In this document: positions 17,701 to 20,000 of the stretch, in pieces
Layout of the letters: each line of letters begins with the position of its first letter
How positions within the stretch are numbered: the first letter of the stretch is position 1
DNA from: Theodoxus fluviatilis
Lineage: Eukaryota > Mollusca > Gastropoda > Cycloneritida > Neritidae
NCBI GenBank assembly: GCA_034096865.1
Contig: JAWQFJ010000490.1
Span: forward strand, 110,871-130,870
Direction: 5' to 3'
Length of the DNA: 20,000 nt
The notes under the pieces: generated by a model
Told to the model about the DNA's origin: nothing
Databases searched by the model: none
The model's input: the letters and a program-made list of their open reading frames with translations, nothing else
Translations under genes and position numbers: made by a program

Positions 17701-17841
17701 GTTTGAGTGATTTTGTGATCAGTGGCCATACACACACAGCCTACATAAGCTCATACTCCAGAAACCATCCATCCAGATGGACAGACAGGGAATTGCCTAG
17801 AGAGTTCTGGAGGGTTGTCATTCCAACCTCTCTGGATTTTT

Positions 17842-18669
17842 GACTCACATGCGAAGCAAAAGTGAGTCTATGTACTGAGCCGTGTCGTCCGTCCGTCCGG
17901 GCGGGCGGGCGTCCGTCCGTAAAAAACTTAAACGTTGGATTTTTCTCGGAGACTATTAAGTCTATCAACACCAAATGTGGCATGATGGTGTATGATGACA
18001 AGGCCTCAAAAAACATACATAGTGACTTGACCTTGCTTCAAGGTCAAGGTCACAGGAGCCATAAATGTGGTCTCAAAAAGTCATTTTTCACATTTTCCCA
18101 ATTTTCTCCCACGTTATTGAGAATGGCGACCTTAGCTACAAGTGGTATATAGGTCAAAGCAAGCCCTATCTTTTGATACCAGTTTGGTTGACCTTGCTTC
18201 AAGGTCAAGGTCACAGGAGCTCTTCAAAGTTGGATTGTATACATATTTTGAAGTGACCTTGACCCTGAACTATGGAAGATAACTGTTTCAAACTTAATAA
18301 TTATGTGGGGCACATGTTATACTTTCATCATGAGACACATTTGGTCACATATCATCAAGGTCAAGGTCACTTTGACCCTTATGAAATGTGACCAAAATGG
18401 GGTAGTGAACCACTAAAAGTGACCATATCTCATGGTAGAAAGTGCCAATAAGCACCACTGTGCTTCCTATGTCTTGAATTAACAGCTTTGTGTTGCATGG
18501 CCTTGGATGACCTTGACCTTGGGTCAAGGTCACATGTATTTTGGTAGGAAAAATGTGTAAAGCAGTTCTTAGTATATGATGTCATTGCTAGGTTTAGTTG
18601 TTTGACCTTGACCTTGAAGGTCACCTGAAGGTCAATGTCATGTAAAGGTCAAGGTCAATCATGTGAGTC
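17842..18669. mobile_element. Short-TIR element rich in AAGGTCA/TGACCTT motifs
   Basis: GACTCACATG at 17842-17851 is matched by CATGTGAGTC at 18660-18669, a 10-bp terminal inverted repeat around 828 bp. The left end also forms a hairpin (GACTCAC 17842-17848, GTGAGTC 17862-17868) and is followed by a G/C-rich (GTCC)n-(GGGC)n block (17884-17922). The interior has many TCAAGGTCA or TGACCTTGA words, including a 33-bp identical pair starting at 18027 and 18188. No transposase frame; the small frames (17741-18016 on -, 17862-18152 on +) lack domains. I recognise the motif style as common in mollusc genomes but cannot name a family. No target duplication is clear. Confidence 0.6.
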
Positions 18670-18742
18670 GTATGGGCTTTGCCCTTCTTGTTGTACCTTG
18701 TATCAGCTGCTGTCTTGAAACACAACCCACACCTTCCCGACT

Positions 18743-18906
<164 letters not shown>

Positions 18907-18984
18907 TATATTCACATACAAGCAAGGGTGAACAACCAGCCCTATCAGTTAAGGTAATACTTACTTGCCCTACAGCTGAATTGA

Positions 18985-19089
18985 ATTCCCCCCTCCCCCT
19001 CCCCCCCTCCCCCCTCCCCCCCTCCCCCCCCCCCCCTACTCCCCCCCCTCCCCCCTCCCCCCTACTCCCCCCCCCCTCCCCCCCCCCCC
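18985..19089 (+). repeat. C-rich tract, G-quadruplex-prone on the - strand
   Basis: Runs of five to ten C are separated by single T or TA, about 105 bases in all. The - strand carries many G runs and could form quadruplexes. The length may be imprecise in an assembly. Confidence 0.9.
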
Positions 19090-19389
19090 AATCCTTTTTA
19101 TTATAATCTTATAAAAATAAACATTCACTGATACCATAAACAGGTCTTAAAGGGAATGCAATTTCTCTGCTTTTTGAATTACCACCTACAGCTTGGGATC
19201 AAGAAATAACTCCTGTACAGAGTACAAAAAGGAAACAGTCAACAACAAAATGATAATTTATATCATTATTCCACACTTTACCATAAGAACTAGTTTATCA
19301 GTTAACTGTATGACTGGATGAAAGAATGTATGCATACATGCATGCTAGACAACACTCACCATAGACTGCCTGTACAGTTTTCCATTCAG

Positions 19390-19626
19390 AGTTCAGGCAA
19401 TATTCAGGATGTGGTGATGACATCAGCAACTTCTGTTGGACAGTCCTTCTTTCTAAGATCTAACTCTTTTTCAGGATATTTAAATCCAGATTCTTCCCTT
19501 CCCAGGGAAAGAACCATGGCACTGTGCCTCGCATGTCATCCAACCCCAAAGCATGCTCCACTATCTCCGCCTGTCAAAAGACATGGTTTCAACAAGAGGG
19601 TAGAGGCCGAGGGGCTGACCGTGTAA
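19390..19626 (+). CDS. Coding-like ORF, possible terminal exon, unidentified
   Basis: An acceptor-like TTTTCCATTCAG ends at 19389; from there a phase-0 frame of 78 codons runs to TAA at 19624-19626. It includes SVGQSFFLRSNSFSGYLNP and PLSPPVKRHGFNKRVEAEG, of mixed composition with no simple repeat. The KRHGF..R pattern faintly recalls the bL34 mitoribosomal protein, but the spacing is off and the conserved Arg-rich tail is missing, so I do not assign it. It could join the candidate exon at 16109-16135, since both boundaries are phase 0, or be chance. Confidence 0.22.
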   Translation, partial: SSGNIQDVVMTSATSVGQSFFLRSNSFSGYLNPDSSLPRERTMALCLACHPTPKHAPLSPPVKRHGFNKRVEAEGLTV

Positions 19627-19834
19627 TCCTGCAATAGGGGAGAGCACTGGGGGGTGGGGTGCCAGGAACTAGAAATTATTGTAAACCTGGCTTTCTGATC
19701 CTCTCTCTTCCCACCATATGTCAAGAGCCATGGCCACATCATAATCACTTACATAGGGTCCTTACAAGCGGATTAACATGAGTTTGGACAGAGTGAACAA
19801 ATGAAAGCTTTTCTTTATCATGAACATTAACCTA

Positions 19835-20000
19835 CCCAGTTGGGCAACTTTTGCTGCCCATGTAACCTGCCTGACACCTAGTATTAACAGTCTAGGTCAG
19901 TTTGGCAACCCTTAGTGTTCAACCCTGCCTAGGTCAGTTTGGCAACCCTTAGTGCTCAGCCCTGACTAGGGCAGTTTGGCAACCCTTAGTGTTCAACCCT
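19835..20000 (+). repeat. 37-bp tandem repeat, continues past the window edge
   Basis: The unit begins AGGTCAGTTTGGCAACCCTT and continues AGTGTTCAACCCTGCCT. Near-identical copies start at 19894, 19931 and 19968, the last being cut by the window end. A degenerate copy (CAGTTGGGCAACTTTTG...) lies at about 19838, marking the decayed left edge of the array. Confidence 0.9.

Overview
This is a eukaryotic nuclear window, almost certainly from a mollusc and probably a gastropod. The reasons are spliced genes with small phase-matched exons, very abundant microsatellites ((CT)n/(CA)n, (ATG)n, (AGG)n, homopolymer G and C), minisatellites, short non-autonomous transposons, and an element rich in AAGGTCA/TGACCTT words of a kind I associate with mollusc genomes. 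There is no operon structure, phage, CRISPR or bacterial gene. The taxon is inferred from style, not from a marker gene.

Layout. (1) 1-7820, + strand: a small leucine-rich-repeat (LRR) protein gene. Four exons are well supported by joint phase and protein logic (904-1046, 5899-5944, 6862-7013, 7700-7820) and a fifth (1-31) may hold the start codon. Its 4.85 kb second intron opens with a GC rather than GT donor and is mostly a 3.4 kb minisatellite of 25-bp and 17-bp units. The next two introns carry long trinucleotide repeats. (2) 7821-13330: no convincing gene. It holds a 33-base G run, a 515-bp candidate MITE with perfect 15-bp terminal inverted repeats (9433-9947), an adjoining 32-bp tandem array, a 141-bp duplication, and one unrecognised ORF on the - strand (11568-11801). 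(3) 13985-15271, - strand: a two-exon gene for mitochondrial small-subunit ribosomal protein mS38 (AURKAIP1 family), reconstructed from its diagnostic KIRRRKMNRH motif and a phase-matched first exon encoding a mitochondrial presequence. (4) 15272-16135: a CpG-richer stretch with start-codon exon candidates facing away from each other (15822-15794 on -, 16109-16135 on +), suggesting a bidirectional promoter; a perfect DR1 nuclear-receptor element lies between them. (5) 16136-20000: no strong gene. It holds a degenerate dispersed repeat, an 828-bp short-inverted-repeat element packed with TCAAGGTCA-type sites (17842-18669), microsatellites, a C-rich block, a coding-like ORF (19390-19626), and a 37-bp tandem repeat running off the right edge.

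Many long open frames in the window, including one of 833 codons on the - strand, are products of simple or tandem repeats and are not annotated as genes. I found no evidence of a novel multi-gene system. The most interesting signals are the non-canonical splice donor abutting a large minisatellite, the duplicated splice acceptor of the LRR gene's last exon, the nested-palindrome MITE, and the nuclear-receptor-site clusters.
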